Part shown: piece by piece, positions 54,010 through 63,728 of the stretch
Layout: the number at the start of each line of letters is the position of its first letter
Position numbering within the stretch: position 1 is the stretch's first letter
NCBI RefSeq assembly: GCF_039543385.1
Contig: NZ_BAABJQ010000017.1
Location: forward strand, 124,001-188,000
Source of the DNA: Rugosimonospora acidiphila
Lineage (GTDB): Bacteria > Actinomycetota > Actinomycetes > Mycobacteriales > Micromonosporaceae
DNA: 64,000 nt
Direction of reading: 5' to 3'
Made by a program: the position numbers and the translations under genes
The notes under the pieces: model-generated
The model's database searches: none
What the model was told of the DNA's origin: nothing
The model's input: only the letters and a program-made list of their open reading frames with translations

Positions 54010-54053
54010 AGAACTACCTGCAGCTGCCGTCAGAACTACCTGCAGCTGCCGTC
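54010..54053. repeat. Tandem 22-bp direct repeat over the M1 gene stop codon
   Basis: Two exact copies at 54010-54031 and 54032-54053, unit AGAACTACCTGCAGCTGCC plus three bases. The inner copy supplies the last codons and stop of the M1 gene; the outer copy repeats these just after the stop. Confidence 0.85.
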
Positions 54054-55841
54054 CGCGTCGTAGAAACCGGGACCGGCGAGTCCGGGGCCGGTGAGCTGCG
54101 GCCGGTTGGCGCCGCCGCCGGGCGGGTACGAGGTGTCGAACCACTGGGTGAAGAACTCGGACAGGCGCGTCTGGCACGCCTTGCTGCGGTTGGGTAGGAA
54201 GTGGGCGAAGCCGGCCTCGAGATGCTGCTCAGTGATGCTGCCGCCGCCGTAGTCGCGCTGGATGCGTTGCAGCGCCTTGTCGAAGTTGTCGTGGCCGAGG
54301 ATTTCGCGTAGCGCGAGGTAGGCGGTGCCGGGCCGGGTGTAGGTGCTGTTGTTCGAGAACAACGAGGCCGGCGTCGGATCCGACGGTGCGCCCGCCCAGA
54401 GCGCCCGACCGTAGTTCGTGTTGAACTGGTTGACCAGGCTCTGATCGAACGCGGCCTCGCCTGCCGGTGTGCCGGGCCCGCCGGCAGCCGTCTGCGCGGT
54501 GCGCGCGTTGAACAGGTACTGGCCCAGGGTGGCCATGCCTTCCTTGAAGAACGTCAGGTTCCAGTTGCCTTCGGAGACGTTGTCACCCCACCACTGGTGC
54601 ATGTTTTCGTGGTAGAACGTGCCCAGCCCGATCCGGCCGCCCTGGAAGGTGATCATCGTCTGCATCTCCTCCTCGAAGCTCGCGGAGGGGATGCCGACCA
54701 GGACGCCCTCGGACTTGAACGGCAGCGGCCCGTTGAACTGTGCCTGGAAATCGGTGATGTCCTGCTGCTGGTCCATGATCGCGAGGTTGGCCTGCTTTTG
54801 CGCGGCGGGGATCGAGCTGCCCTGGGCCTCGTAGTAGAGGATCCCGTCGGAGCCCTTGCGCGAGGTCAGGTCGAAGTCGCCGACGCTGTTCTCGACCAGA
54901 TAGCACGCGATCGTCGCCGCCGAGTGCCAATGGAACGTGGTCGAGCCGCCCGGGAAGTTCTTGTCCGGCCTGTTCTTGACGGTCGAGAGCAGCACTCCGT
55001 TGGCGATCGCCGTCTTGCCGGCATTGACCGTGTCGTAAAAGTCGTAGGTGGGCTTTGCGCTCGGGTGGTTGTTCAGCGGCATCCAGTCTTCGGTGCCGAG
55101 CGGCTCGGTGGTGACGAAACTGCCGTCACCGGCCGGGTTGTCGGAGCGGAACCAGCCGTCGGTGGTGCCGTCGCCGTCGGTGTGTACGCCGGGCCGTCCC
55201 GTGTAGTACACGGTGACCTGGAACGTCTCGTTGGCACGGAGGTCGTGGGCGGGCGTGATCACCAGCTTGTTCGCCGGGCACGGCTCGCCGTTCTGGGCGT
55301 TGACGTCGTCGCCGATGACCTGTGGGGCACACGCCGGCGGCAGCGGGTTGTTGTCCGGCCCGCCGACGGGGTTCACCTGTGATGCCTGGTGGGCGAGTGG
55401 GTTCGGATCGTTCTGACCCTTCGGGTCACCCGGGTAGGTGGGCTGCACAAACCGGAACGAGGCCGGTCGTCCGTTGACGGTGACCGCCTGGACTTTCATG
55501 TCCGGGCCGCCGTTGGCGTCCACGCCGTGGCGCTCGAAGTCCAGGCTGAAGTCGGTCAGGCACTGCGTGGCCCGGTCGGTGAGTACGACATGGTTGCCAG
55601 GCAGGAACTGGTTCGACGGGGCGTCGTACACCATGTGCACGTCGGTGTGCAGGCTCGTGTAGCCGCCGTTGCCGGTTTCGGGATACACGTGGTCGCCGAA
55701 GTGCGAAAGCGTGCGCGGGCCGGAGCCGCAGTGCTTCGAGGCGCCGGGCGGCGCCGCCGCCGCGGCGCCGGCGGGGGCCGCGATGGCAGTCGCCGCGACG
55801 GCCGCGACGAGTACCGACGCGGCGGCGAGCCGACGGTTCAT
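54036..55841 (-). CDS. Secreted M1-type metallopeptidase
   Basis: 601 residues from ATG at 55841, chosen because GAGGAG lies six bases upstream; ATG at 55886 (ATGA overlap with the upstream gene) is an alternative. Signal peptide RRLAAASVLVAAVAATAIAA then AAPAGAAAAAPPG. The zinc motif HENMH with Glu exactly 18 residues on (FFKEGMA) is the HExxH-x18-E of M1 peptidases. The usual GxMEN substrate loop is replaced by SASFEEEMQ, so exopeptidase specificity is uncertain. Cotranscribed with the large M14 fusion. Confidence 0.87.
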   Translation of the reverse strand: MNRRLAAASVLVAAVAATAIAAPAGAAAAAPPGASKHCGSGPRTLSHFGDHVYPETGNGGYTSLHTDVHMVYDAPSNQFLPGNHVVLTDRATQCLTDFSLDFERHGVDANGGPDMKVQAVTVNGRPASFRFVQPTYPGDPKGQNDPNPLAHQASQVNPVGGPDNNPLPPACAPQVIGDDVNAQNGEPCPANKLVITPAHDLRANETFQVTVYYTGRPGVHTDGDGTTDGWFRSDNPAGDGSFVTTEPLGTEDWMPLNNHPSAKPTYDFYDTVNAGKTAIANGVLLSTVKNRPDKNFPGGSTTFHWHSAATIACYLVENSVGDFDLTSRKGSDGILYYEAQGSSIPAAQKQANLAIMDQQQDITDFQAQFNGPLPFKSEGVLVGIPSASFEEEMQTMITFQGGRIGLGTFYHENMHQWWGDNVSEGNWNLTFFKEGMATLGQYLFNARTAQTAAGGPGTPAGEAAFDQSLVNQFNTNYGRALWAGAPSDPTPASLFSNNSTYTRPGTAYLALREILGHDNFDKALQRIQRDYGGGSITEQHLEAGFAHFLPNRSKACQTRLSEFFTQWFDTSYPPGGGANRPQLTGPGLAGPGFYDADGSCR

Positions 55842-55882
55842 GACTCTCCTCTTAGATCTCAGGGGGTTGTTCGCGCGGGCGC

Positions 55883-58800
55883 TCATTGTTGCGGCCGATC
55901 ATCGCTGTCGATCGGGGCGTCGGGGCGGCCGCCGCTGGGGTGCACCGGACGGTTGGCGGCCTGCGGCAACCTTGCGGCGCTGACCGGCGAGGCGCTGCCG
56001 CTCGGGTAGAGCATCGCGTTGAGCACCAGCCGCTCGCCCTGCACCGTCCAGGACCGGTACCACGGGTCGAAGCCCAGCATGATCGCGTGCCCGGCGCCGA
56101 AGGGCTGGTCGATGACGGCCGGACGTCCCGGCAGGTTGGCGTTGGCGTTGACCTCGTAGCCGTAGCAGTTGCCGAACCCAACCGGGCCGCCGCAGTCGCC
56201 GGCGGGGCCGAACGTGGCTACTGCCGTCGCCCGCGGAATGCTGCCACCGTCTCCACCGAGCGTCGTGGGATCGAAGTTCGGGTCGCTGTTGGACGAGCGG
56301 AAGATCCAGCCGCCGGCGTCCATACCCCAACCGGCCGGGTCAGCCGTGTTCCAGGTCGCGTCGAACGTCGAGCCCGGCGTCGTGATACCGCTGACCGTGT
56401 TCGTGTTCACCGTGGTCAGGCCGGCGTTGCGTGCGCTTGTCACGCCGCCCGTGCTGGTGCCCACGAGCGTGCCACCCGCATTGACGAACGCCCGCAGAGC
56501 CTGCGCCGGCGTTCCCGCCGTCCCGACCGGCGTGGTTGCCGAGATCGCCGAGTTGGGGTCGAGGAGCACCGTGTAGCCGCCGCTTTGCAGTACGCCGTTG
56601 GCGAGGTCGGTCGAGGTCAGCTGACCGATCTGCGAGGTCGGGATGCCCTCGCGCTGGGTGAGGTCGAACATCGCCTCGCAATAGTTGGTGGACACGCAGT
56701 ATCCGTCGCCGGTGCCGGGGAACGCGGGGTTGGTGGGGACCGTCGTGCCGCCGGTGTAGATCGCGATCTTCGGCAGCGTGACGGCCTGGTGCGCGACCGG
56801 GTAGCCGGTCAGGCCGTATACCGGCGTCTGCCAGTGGGCCGCGTCGCCGGCGAGCGTTGCCTGCGCAACGCCCGACACGAGCGCGGCGCCGGTGTCGAAG
56901 TGCGTGCCGTTCGCGTCGAAGCCAGTGCTGGCCCGCGACACCGAAGCGCCCTGCCCGAGCAGTTGGTTCACCATCGCCAGGGCCGCAGCCGAGTCGGTGT
57001 TGAACGCGTACACCGCCTGCTTCTTCGAAGGTGTGGTCCCGAGCTTCACGTCGTCGACCGATTGCAGCTTGGCGTTCTTCGGCAGCGGCTGGGTGAGGAA
57101 GCCGTCACCGGCGAAGCCGCGCAGCAGCGAGTACGACCACGTCACGACGTCGTAGTTGTAGTTGAACGGGAGGTACGGGTTCTCGCCGAGCACAGCCTGG
57201 ATCCAGTGCTTGGTGCCCTGATCCAGCGGAATATACAGCGTGCCCTTCGGTAGCGTCACCGTGCTCGTGCGCACCGGCGACTGTCCGGACGGTGCGTTGA
57301 CGTCGAAGTCGCCGAACTGGTGCGCACTCGACACGGTCACGTCGTGGCCGAGCTGGTACACGTTGACTCCGACGGCCTGCAACTCGCCGATCGTCTCGGC
57401 GACGTCACCGCTGTGCTCGCCGGGTAGGTAGTAGTAGCCGCACACGTTGGTGTTCGGTTCCTGGCTGATGGCGCTCTGCCCGATCTCGTACTGATCGACG
57501 ACCGGCGGGCTGACCTGGGTGTTCTCCTGCACGGTGCAGTCCGCGCCCTGGTCGACGGCCTCGGGCCACTGCTTGATCCAAGCGGTCTGCAGCGCGTCCT
57601 TGTTGTCGGCGGTGACATTCACCGTCGTGTCGATCGCGAGGTAGTGGTCGTAGACCTGCTTGCCGTAGTTCTCGTTGTTGCCCTTCTCGTAGGTCATGCC
57701 GGCGCCACCCTGCAGCAGCGCGGGCACGGTGTCGCCGTACTCGGGCACGAACATGTCGTAGTTGTTGTAGTTGCGGTACTGCCCGGACTGGTCGTTGAAC
57801 GCGTTCTGGATCGCCGGGCCGATCACGTCCTGGATCGAGTCGAGCGCCGAATGCGAGATCTCGCTGTGCGCCGCGTCCTGGTCGGGCGGGAAGAAGTAGC
57901 CGGACGACTGCTGGTGCGCGTCGATGAAGAACAGCCCGGGGTACTTGGTGATAGTGCTGATCAGGGCCGCGTTCTCCGGCTGGTGGAACACGCCACGGTC
58001 GCGGTTCGGGTCGAACGACCAGGCGGTGGTGCGGTTGTTGTGGTCGCGGTCGTCGGGTGCGGTGACCGGCTGGATGAACGTGTCCAGGTTGCCCAGGCGC
58101 GACGTGTTGTCGCAGTCGGTGCGGGCGGCCAGTTCGTACAGTTCCTTCACGGACGCCTCGCCGCCGGCCACCTCGCTGCCGTGCGGGGTGCCGGTGATCC
58201 ACGCGAACGCTGGCCGCTTGTCAACCTGTGCCAGCGCCTGCTTCGGCGACGTGGTGCCGTCGATGACGCCGCGCCAGAACTTCTGGTCGTTGCGCCCGGC
58301 GTCGAGGTTGGCGATGTTGCCCGGCGTACCGATCACGACGTAGTAGAAGGGCACGCCGAGCACGCTCGTGCCTTCCTGGACCATCTTGGCCGCGACCCGG
58401 CTGCCACCGTGCCTGTTGACGGCGTCGACGACGGCGCGCATGTACGCGGTGAGCTGTGCGGTCTTCTTCGCCGAGGGGTTCGTGCCGGAGCCGCCGCCAC
58501 CCGTGACACCGCTGCCCAGCGACGTGCCGAAGAACTCGTCATAGCTGGGGATGGTCGGGTCGAACTGCACGGTGCTGCTGCACGATGTGGCGGTGCTCGG
58601 CTTTCCCGGGGCGTTCGCGACGGGGAACTCGCCGCCGGCCGAGTCGGACTGGTCGCTTGCACGGTAAGGGCAGAAGGTCACCGCGTCGGAGTCCGATACG
58701 CCGGACGGGCAGGCGCTGCTCGCGACCGGCTTGCCGTTGACGGGATTCTCCGGTACCGGCGGGTTGATCGTGCTCGGCGTGACGACGTCAGACCACACGG

Positions 58801-59965
58801 CCGGTCCCGGCGTCGGCAGGGTCACCGTGCCGGTGCGCAGTCCCCACCAGTTGTTCTGGGCGCGCACGGGAGTCTTGGAGTTGGCAGTGGTGCCGTCGGC
58901 GGTGGTGTTCAGCACGCCGAACGCGTTGTCGGTGATGTTGCTCTCGGTGATGCTCGACTTGGCGGCACCGACGAGGCGCACACCCGCGGCAAGGCGCAGG
59001 TTCTGGTTGTTCTCGGAGTGGTCGCCGAGCGGGTACGGGTCATTGTTGGGCGTCGGCGCGTAGACGCTCTGGATCGGTGCGCCTTGGCCGTTGACCAGGT
59101 TGGACGACACGGTGTCGCTGACCATCCGCACCGCCGCGCCGCCGCTGACCCGCACGCCGTCCTGCCCGAACAAGGGGCCGGAAGCCAGCGGCAGCGGTGG
59201 CGGGATCGGAGCGCTGCCGCCTGAGGCCTGGCAGTCGCCGTCGATGACGACCGGGCCGCCCGCCGTCGGGTCGTCGAAGTTCTGGCACAGGTTGCGCCCG
59301 GCGATCTGATCGTTCGTCAGCACGGCGGTGTTCCCGGAGCCGTCGATCACGACGCCGGCCGCGTTGTAGTGGTCGACCCGGGTGTGGTCGATCGTCAGCG
59401 CATGCGACTTGCCGACGTGGGCGATGCCGTATCCGAACGGGTTGCTGCGGAATCCGCCCGGCACGGTGTAGCCGGTCGCGCTCTCGTCGACGTCGACGCC
59501 GGTGACGCGGGAACGCGTTATCGAGCCCTGCGAGTTCACGTAGGCGATGCCTGCCGTCGCATTGGCTCCGTTCGCGTCGACGGTGACGCCGCTGATGGCG
59601 ACGTTCGCGCCGACCACGGCAACGACAACACCCTTGCCGCTACGGATGTCCGGGTGGCTCTCGGCGAGCTGGGCGCCCTTGCGTGCCTCGATGTGCACCA
59701 GGTCGGCGCCGGCTCCGGAGATGGTCAGGTTCTTGGTGATCGTCAGGGCGTTGCTTCCCCGCGCGCCGTTGCCCTCAACGTAGGTGCCGGCGCAGATCTG
59801 CACCGTGTCGCCGTTGTGAGCCGCGTTCACCGCGGACTGGATGGTGCGGAAGGGCCCGTTCGAACAGACCCTGAGGGTGTCTGCTCGCCCTCCGGCGTAT
59901 GCGGTGGACGCGAAGCCCGCGACCATCATCACCGCGATGGACAGGATGCCTAACTGCCTTCTCAT
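55883..59965 (-). CDS. Secreted beta-helix plus M14 zinc carboxypeptidase fusion
   Basis: 1360 residues. Signal peptide at 1-25 (LGILSIAVMMVAGFASTAYA). About 30-400 is a right-handed beta-helix region (FRTIQSAVNAAHNGDTVQIC, repeated V-x-G-x-T steps). About 500-800 is an M14 peptidase: HxxE zinc motif TPHGSEVAGGE, third ligand in FIDAHQQSSGYF, and a Glu in MTYEKGN as catalytic candidate. The last 500 residues are beta-rich (GATase-like pieces). Probably extracellular, binding and cutting a glycan-linked peptide. Upstream of the M1 gene with ATGA overlap. Confidence 0.85.
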   Translation of the reverse strand: MRRQLGILSIAVMMVAGFASTAYAGGRADTLRVCSNGPFRTIQSAVNAAHNGDTVQICAGTYVEGNGARGSNALTITKNLTISGAGADLVHIEARKGAQLAESHPDIRSGKGVVVAVVGANVAISGVTVDANGANATAGIAYVNSQGSITRSRVTGVDVDESATGYTVPGGFRSNPFGYGIAHVGKSHALTIDHTRVDHYNAAGVVIDGSGNTAVLTNDQIAGRNLCQNFDDPTAGGPVVIDGDCQASGGSAPIPPPLPLASGPLFGQDGVRVSGGAAVRMVSDTVSSNLVNGQGAPIQSVYAPTPNNDPYPLGDHSENNQNLRLAAGVRLVGAAKSSITESNITDNAFGVLNTTADGTTANSKTPVRAQNNWWGLRTGTVTLPTPGPAVWSDVVTPSTINPPVPENPVNGKPVASSACPSGVSDSDAVTFCPYRASDQSDSAGGEFPVANAPGKPSTATSCSSTVQFDPTIPSYDEFFGTSLGSGVTGGGGSGTNPSAKKTAQLTAYMRAVVDAVNRHGGSRVAAKMVQEGTSVLGVPFYYVVIGTPGNIANLDAGRNDQKFWRGVIDGTTSPKQALAQVDKRPAFAWITGTPHGSEVAGGEASVKELYELAARTDCDNTSRLGNLDTFIQPVTAPDDRDHNNRTTAWSFDPNRDRGVFHQPENAALISTITKYPGLFFIDAHQQSSGYFFPPDQDAAHSEISHSALDSIQDVIGPAIQNAFNDQSGQYRNYNNYDMFVPEYGDTVPALLQGGAGMTYEKGNNENYGKQVYDHYLAIDTTVNVTADNKDALQTAWIKQWPEAVDQGADCTVQENTQVSPPVVDQYEIGQSAISQEPNTNVCGYYYLPGEHSGDVAETIGELQAVGVNVYQLGHDVTVSSAHQFGDFDVNAPSGQSPVRTSTVTLPKGTLYIPLDQGTKHWIQAVLGENPYLPFNYNYDVVTWSYSLLRGFAGDGFLTQPLPKNAKLQSVDDVKLGTTPSKKQAVYAFNTDSAAALAMVNQLLGQGASVSRASTGFDANGTHFDTGAALVSGVAQATLAGDAAHWQTPVYGLTGYPVAHQAVTLPKIAIYTGGTTVPTNPAFPGTGDGYCVSTNYCEAMFDLTQREGIPTSQIGQLTSTDLANGVLQSGGYTVLLDPNSAISATTPVGTAGTPAQALRAFVNAGGTLVGTSTGGVTSARNAGLTTVNTNTVSGITTPGSTFDATWNTADPAGWGMDAGGWIFRSSNSDPNFDPTTLGGDGGSIPRATAVATFGPAGDCGGPVGFGNCYGYEVNANANLPGRPAVIDQPFGAGHAIMLGFDPWYRSWTVQGERLVLNAMLYPSGSASPVSAARLPQAANRPVHPSGGRPDAPIDSDDRPQQ

Positions 59966-60539
59966 CGTCGCCCCAATAGGTCGGCGGAGTACGGAAAAAC
60001 CAGCATCCTATCGTCCGGGGGCTGGTCGGCGCTTCCATCAATGGATGGGAAGATCGCGATTGATGAACAACATTTGTCCAGTGACGTGTAGCGATGTAGC
60101 CGGACGCGGGGACGTGCGAGCGATGCGCTTCCGTCTCTGCCGGGGAGGGTGCTCTGAGCGCGCCCTCCGTCACTCCGCGCGTCTCATGGCTCGGCCGACT
60201 CGGGGGTGCGGCCGTGTACGACGCCACGCCTTCTAAAATGTGACGAAGCGGCCGACCAGCTCGTCGACGAGCGCCTGACGAACGACGACGGAGCGGCCAA
60301 CTCGCCCGATGCCTACCTCTACCGCGTCGGTGTGAGACCGACGGCATGAACGGCGCCCCACCAGCTGCCTCACCGCAGTACTCGGTCCCGTGGATGGCTG
60401 GGCCGCTGCAAGTCGGCCGTCGCAGAAAGCCACTGGCCGCGATTCGGCGCACGGTCGACGTCACCACCCGGTACCTCGTCGGCGCGCGAGTCCGGAGCGC
60501 GCGAGCCCGATGCGGACGCGGCACCGCGATCGGCGCTTG
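59966..60539 (-). other. Intergenic / decayed 3' end of the WXG gene
   Basis: About 570 bases. The minus frame of the WXG gene continues open through here but with low-complexity, Arg-rich residues, so a frameshift is likely. A short plus-strand piece at 60240-60347 (DEAADQLVDERLTNDD) looks like the end of an unrelated decayed gene. Confidence 0.45.
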
Positions 60540-61094
60540 ACCCGAGGGCGCTGCCAACGCGCCGGCTATGGCCCCGACGCCAGACTCGGCGGTGGCGGCC
60601 CCCGCTGCGGCACCGATGCCAGCGATAACGGCCTTGTCAGCCAGCGCTTGCAGTATATTGCCGAGCTGATTCGAGAGTTGCCAGGCGCCGATAGCGGCCT
60701 TACGGTAGTTGTCGCGGATGTCGTACAGGGGGAGCTGCTGCCCGCTGATATCCGCGGCCAGGTTGGAGAAGTATTGATAAGCGGCATCGCCTGCATTGCC
60801 GTCCCACGCCGCGTCAACGTCGATGGCGCCTGCTTGGATGTTTGCCCCAAGTTGTTGCAGACACTCGGCAAGGTTGCCCATAGCTTCGCCGAACTCCCAG
60901 TAAGCCTGCCAATCTCCGCTGAGCCAGTCCGTCATCCAACCAAAGACATCCACTCCGGTCAGCGCCTCGATGGCGTCATTGATCCATGCCGAAGGGCTGA
61001 GATAGTTGAAGAGATCCAGCGGGTTGGAGAAGCCGTTACTGACGCTGTCGTCGGGTTCGCCCGGTGCTACTAGGTAGGCAGTCGGATCGTCCAC
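60540..61094 (-). pseudogene. WXG100/ESX-like protein with lost C-terminus (probable frameshift)
   Basis: From GTG at 61094 (VDDPTAYLVAPGEPDD) about 180 residues are convincing: WLSGDWQAYWEFGEAMGNLA, AWDGNAGDAAYQYFSNLAAD (the WxG turn) and helices to AGIGAAAGAATAES. After about 60548 the frame remains open to 59775 but turns into Arg-rich sequence that even runs into the M14 gene, so the true C-terminus was probably lost by a frameshift. Type VII secretion-type substrate. Confidence 0.65.
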
Positions 61095-61116
61095 ATCCTG
61101 TCCCCGTCTTTGACGC

Positions 61117-61452
61117 CTAATAAGGTGGTTTGAGCGAGGTCCGCCGAATCGCTGGATATGTGGCGTCAAGGGCGCTTGCGGTGCGCAGATCGCTTCTCGC
61201 ATAGCCATCTGCAGCCTGCTTCAGTGCTTCCGCAGAGGAGTCGGCCAGGTCGCTGAGGTGCTGAAGCAAGTCGTTGAGACGTTTAAGCAGAGTGCGGTGC
61301 CCAGGCGCCGCTAAGCCGATCAGCCCTTTCTCATGGAAGCTAAAGCTCCCGTACCGGTTGGCGTAGCTTTTTGCGATCTGTGCCACCTGCTGGTCGTCGC
61401 CGAGCTGAGCAGCATACGTACGCAGTGCATAGGGCTCAACTCGAAAGTTCAT
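61117..61452 (-). CDS. EspC/DUF2580-like type VII secretion protein
   Basis: 111 residues from ATG at 61452 (MNFRVEPYALRTYAAQLGDD). Two-helix hairpin typical of ESX-associated EspC proteins, with the second helix DLLQHLSDLADSSAEALKQA and an end YARSDLRTASALD. ATGA overlap with the membrane gene upstream. Partner of the WXG-like protein 22 bp downstream. Confidence 0.7.
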   Translation of the reverse strand: MNFRVEPYALRTYAAQLGDDQQVAQIAKSYANRYGSFSFHEKGLIGLAAPGHRTLLKRLNDLLQHLSDLADSSAEALKQAADGYARSDLRTASALDATYPAIRRTSLKPPY

Positions 61453-61766
61453 GCGAGGGTCATCCTCTCGACTGCGAGGGCAGACGCGACTAGCAGTACC
61501 ATTCCGATTGCGGTGTACAGCATGCAGCGCCGCCATAGTGATCTCATCACATCCGCATCCGTAGTCCGATGCAGCCGGACCGCGTCGATCACGGAAATCA
61601 CAAACGCGGCTGCGGGCAGAAGTAGCAGCGGCCAACCCAGTAACGGAAGCGGCGCACCTGAGGTTTCCGAAACGACGGCGCCAAAAAGGACTAAGACATA
61701 GACCCCAGCGAAAAAGAACGCGAATTTCCCAGCTAGACGTCGCATCTCTAGCGTTGGATTGACCAC
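61449..61766 (-). CDS. Small membrane protein
   Basis: 105 residues from GTG at 61766 (GGGAGGA upstream). Three hydrophobic segments: FAFFFAGVYVLVLFGAVV, LGWPLLLLPAAAFVISV and CMLYTAIGMVLLVASAL. First gene of the small type VII-like cluster. No known family. Confidence 0.7.
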   Translation of the reverse strand: MVNPTLEMRRLAGKFAFFFAGVYVLVLFGAVVSETSGAPLPLLGWPLLLLPAAAFVISVIDAVRLHRTTDADVMRSLWRRCMLYTAIGMVLLVASALAVERMTLA

Positions 61767-61878
61767 GCTCGTCCTCCCGGATCTACCTCCTCTGTGCAGG
61801 TTAGCAAACTCGCTGAGTGATATCGACAACCTCCGTAGTCATGTAAGAATCTCGTCGTTGCCACCAGCCAGGTTCATC

Positions 61879-62991
61879 GTGTCCAGGCTGCAGCGTCATG
61901 AAACCGTGCTTGTGCGCGGTAGCGGACTCGTGCACCGGGTCGATGCTGGCGCCCACGTCGAGGAGCGGGTGGCCGGCTGGAAACGTCCACAGCAGGCGCC
62001 CGACTGGGCGATCACCGGCTGGCGGCCTACCCCGGAGATCGTCGCGATGTCGACCCTGGACTCCTACAGCGCCGTCATCGCCGCGGTCGGCGGGTACGCC
62101 GTGCTCGGCATCGCCGCGAACGGATCGCAGCCCCGGTGGCTGGGGCTGGGCGGCGACCCTGCCGACCTGCACCGCGCCGCCTTGGGATTCTTCCTGCTCC
62201 GGCGGCAGGCTCTGGTGTCGGTGACCACCATGGCCGCCCCGACGGCACTGCGTGGCCCGAGGATCATCGGCGCGCACCCGCTCAGCCGCCGCATTGTTCC
62301 CGAATCCGACACGGCCACCGATGACGCGACCGAGGACGTCGCGCCGCCCGCCGTGCTCACCGCACTCACCACCGAAACTGTGGCCGCTCCGGCCACCCGC
62401 GGCGACGTTCCGGCCGGGGTCGCTGAAACACTACGCGAATGGGTGGACACCCGACGAGTGGAGCGGCTGCGTCGTGGCATCGCGTTGCGGGTCGCCGAGG
62501 ATTGGCAGCTGCCGGCGGGTGGGATCCTCACCGTGGAGTACCGGGTGGCACCCGGCGGCACCGACGGGTACCTCACGGACGCGGTCACCGGCAAGCCGCT
62601 CGTGACTGCTTATGCCTGCCGCGATCTGCACGTCGTCGCCGAGATAGCGGTCTGCCCGCACTGTCTGACCGGGACGTGTGCCCGGTGCCCGCAACCGGCC
62701 AAACCGTGCGCGTTGTGCGGAGGCTGGGTGTGCGGACAGTGCGCGGCCGCCGATGGGCGCTGCCCCGCGTGTGCGGCCATCCACAAGCCGGGCACTTTCG
62801 CGCGCCGCAGACTACAGGTGCCCAGGGGCGCCCGAGTGTGGCACGGCGCCACCGAACGCTGCCAAGTGACCGTGTGGGAGGAGGACGGGGTGTGGTCGCT
62901 GCGCCGCAACGACCACACGGGAACAACGGATTCGGCGCTGCCAGGCTGGTGGGTCGCGGAGATCCGTCGCTTCCTTCCCGGCTCAGCTTGA
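61879..62991 (+). CDS. Zinc-finger protein of unknown function
   Basis: About 370 residues if GTG at 61879 is the start; the frame opens at 61759 but overlaps the divergent membrane gene. A cysteine-rich block at about 255-300 (CPHCLTGTCARCPQPAKPC then ALCGGWVCGQC and CPACAA) is a B-box or RING-like zinc array. No catalytic motif. The N-terminal half has IAAVGGYAVLGIAANGSQPR. Not related to Dpd. Confidence 0.6.
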   Translation: MSRLQRHETVLVRGSGLVHRVDAGAHVEERVAGWKRPQQAPDWAITGWRPTPEIVAMSTLDSYSAVIAAVGGYAVLGIAANGSQPRWLGLGGDPADLHRAALGFFLLRRQALVSVTTMAAPTALRGPRIIGAHPLSRRIVPESDTATDDATEDVAPPAVLTALTTETVAAPATRGDVPAGVAETLREWVDTRRVERLRRGIALRVAEDWQLPAGGILTVEYRVAPGGTDGYLTDAVTGKPLVTAYACRDLHVVAEIAVCPHCLTGTCARCPQPAKPCALCGGWVCGQCAAADGRCPACAAIHKPGTFARRRLQVPRGARVWHGATERCQVTVWEEDGVWSLRRNDHTGTTDSALPGWWVAEIRRFLPGSA

Positions 62992-63023
62992 GTTTCACGC
63001 TGAGCCGGTCGCGTCGCCTCCGG

Positions 63024-63260
63024 TCAGCCCGCCTGGACGAGGCGGCTGGTCAGGAACGGGCTCGGCGTGCCGTGCCAGAACACGACCAGTTCGTCGCGGG
63101 CGCGGGTGGCCGCGACGAAGCGCCAGTGTGTGGTGGCCCGCCGGCCGTCGAGGATGCCGGCGGCGGCCAGGGCGACCATTCCGGTGCAGAAGCTCACCAG
63201 CCCGGCGCGGCGGCGGGCGGTCCGCCGGAGGGCCTTGAGTACCGGAGGGGAATCTCTGAA
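63024..63260 (-). pseudogene. Chimeric remnant: GATase/AraC regulator joined to UvrD-like helicase end
   Basis: One frame reads PPVLKALRRTARRRAGLVSF then CTGMVALAAAGILDGRRATT, as in AraC-type regulators with a DJ-1/PfpI domain; the same frame continues RFVAATRARDELVVFWHGTP and SPFLTSRL, which is the C-terminus of UvrD-type helicases. A deletion has joined the two. Not functional. Confidence 0.55.
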
Positions 63261-63703
63261 TTAGGAGCGCCGCACCCGCGCGAGCTCCTGCGCGGTCGGA
63301 GGGTCGGCGCCTGGACGGGAGCAGGTGATGGAGGCTGCCGTGGCGGCGGTGTGAAGGATCGAGGTCAGTGTCGGGGCCGGGATCGCGTGTAGTGCGTCGC
63401 GGTAATTCGCGCCGAGCAGGCCGTGCTGGTGCAGTCCCGCCGGCAGCGTAGCCGTGAATGTGTCGCCGGCCCCGACCGTGTCGAGGACGGAGGCGGCGGG
63501 GGCCGGTCCGGCCATCGTGCCGTGCTGTGTGAACACCTGGTATCCGGCCGCTCCCGGGTGACGACGACGAATCCGGGGCCGGAGCGCTCCCAGCTGCGGG
63601 CGGTGTCATGGGGGTGCCGATCCGCATAGAGCCAGGCGAGATCCTCGTCGCTTGCCTTGGCCGGAGCTTGGGCGATTCCCAAGCTGACGCTGCGCTGCCC
63701 CAT
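63261..63703 (-). pseudogene. PfkB-family sugar kinase, C-terminal part, frameshifted
   Basis: First frame SDEDLAWLYADRHPHDTARS and SGPGFVVVTR; after one frameshift near 63560 the reading continues GAAGYQVFTQHG and LDTVGAGDTFTATLPAGL (the PfkB signature with catalytic Asp). The N-terminal half is missing. Confidence 0.72.
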
Positions 63704-63728
63704 GCCGGCTCACTGCTAGGTTGCGGCG

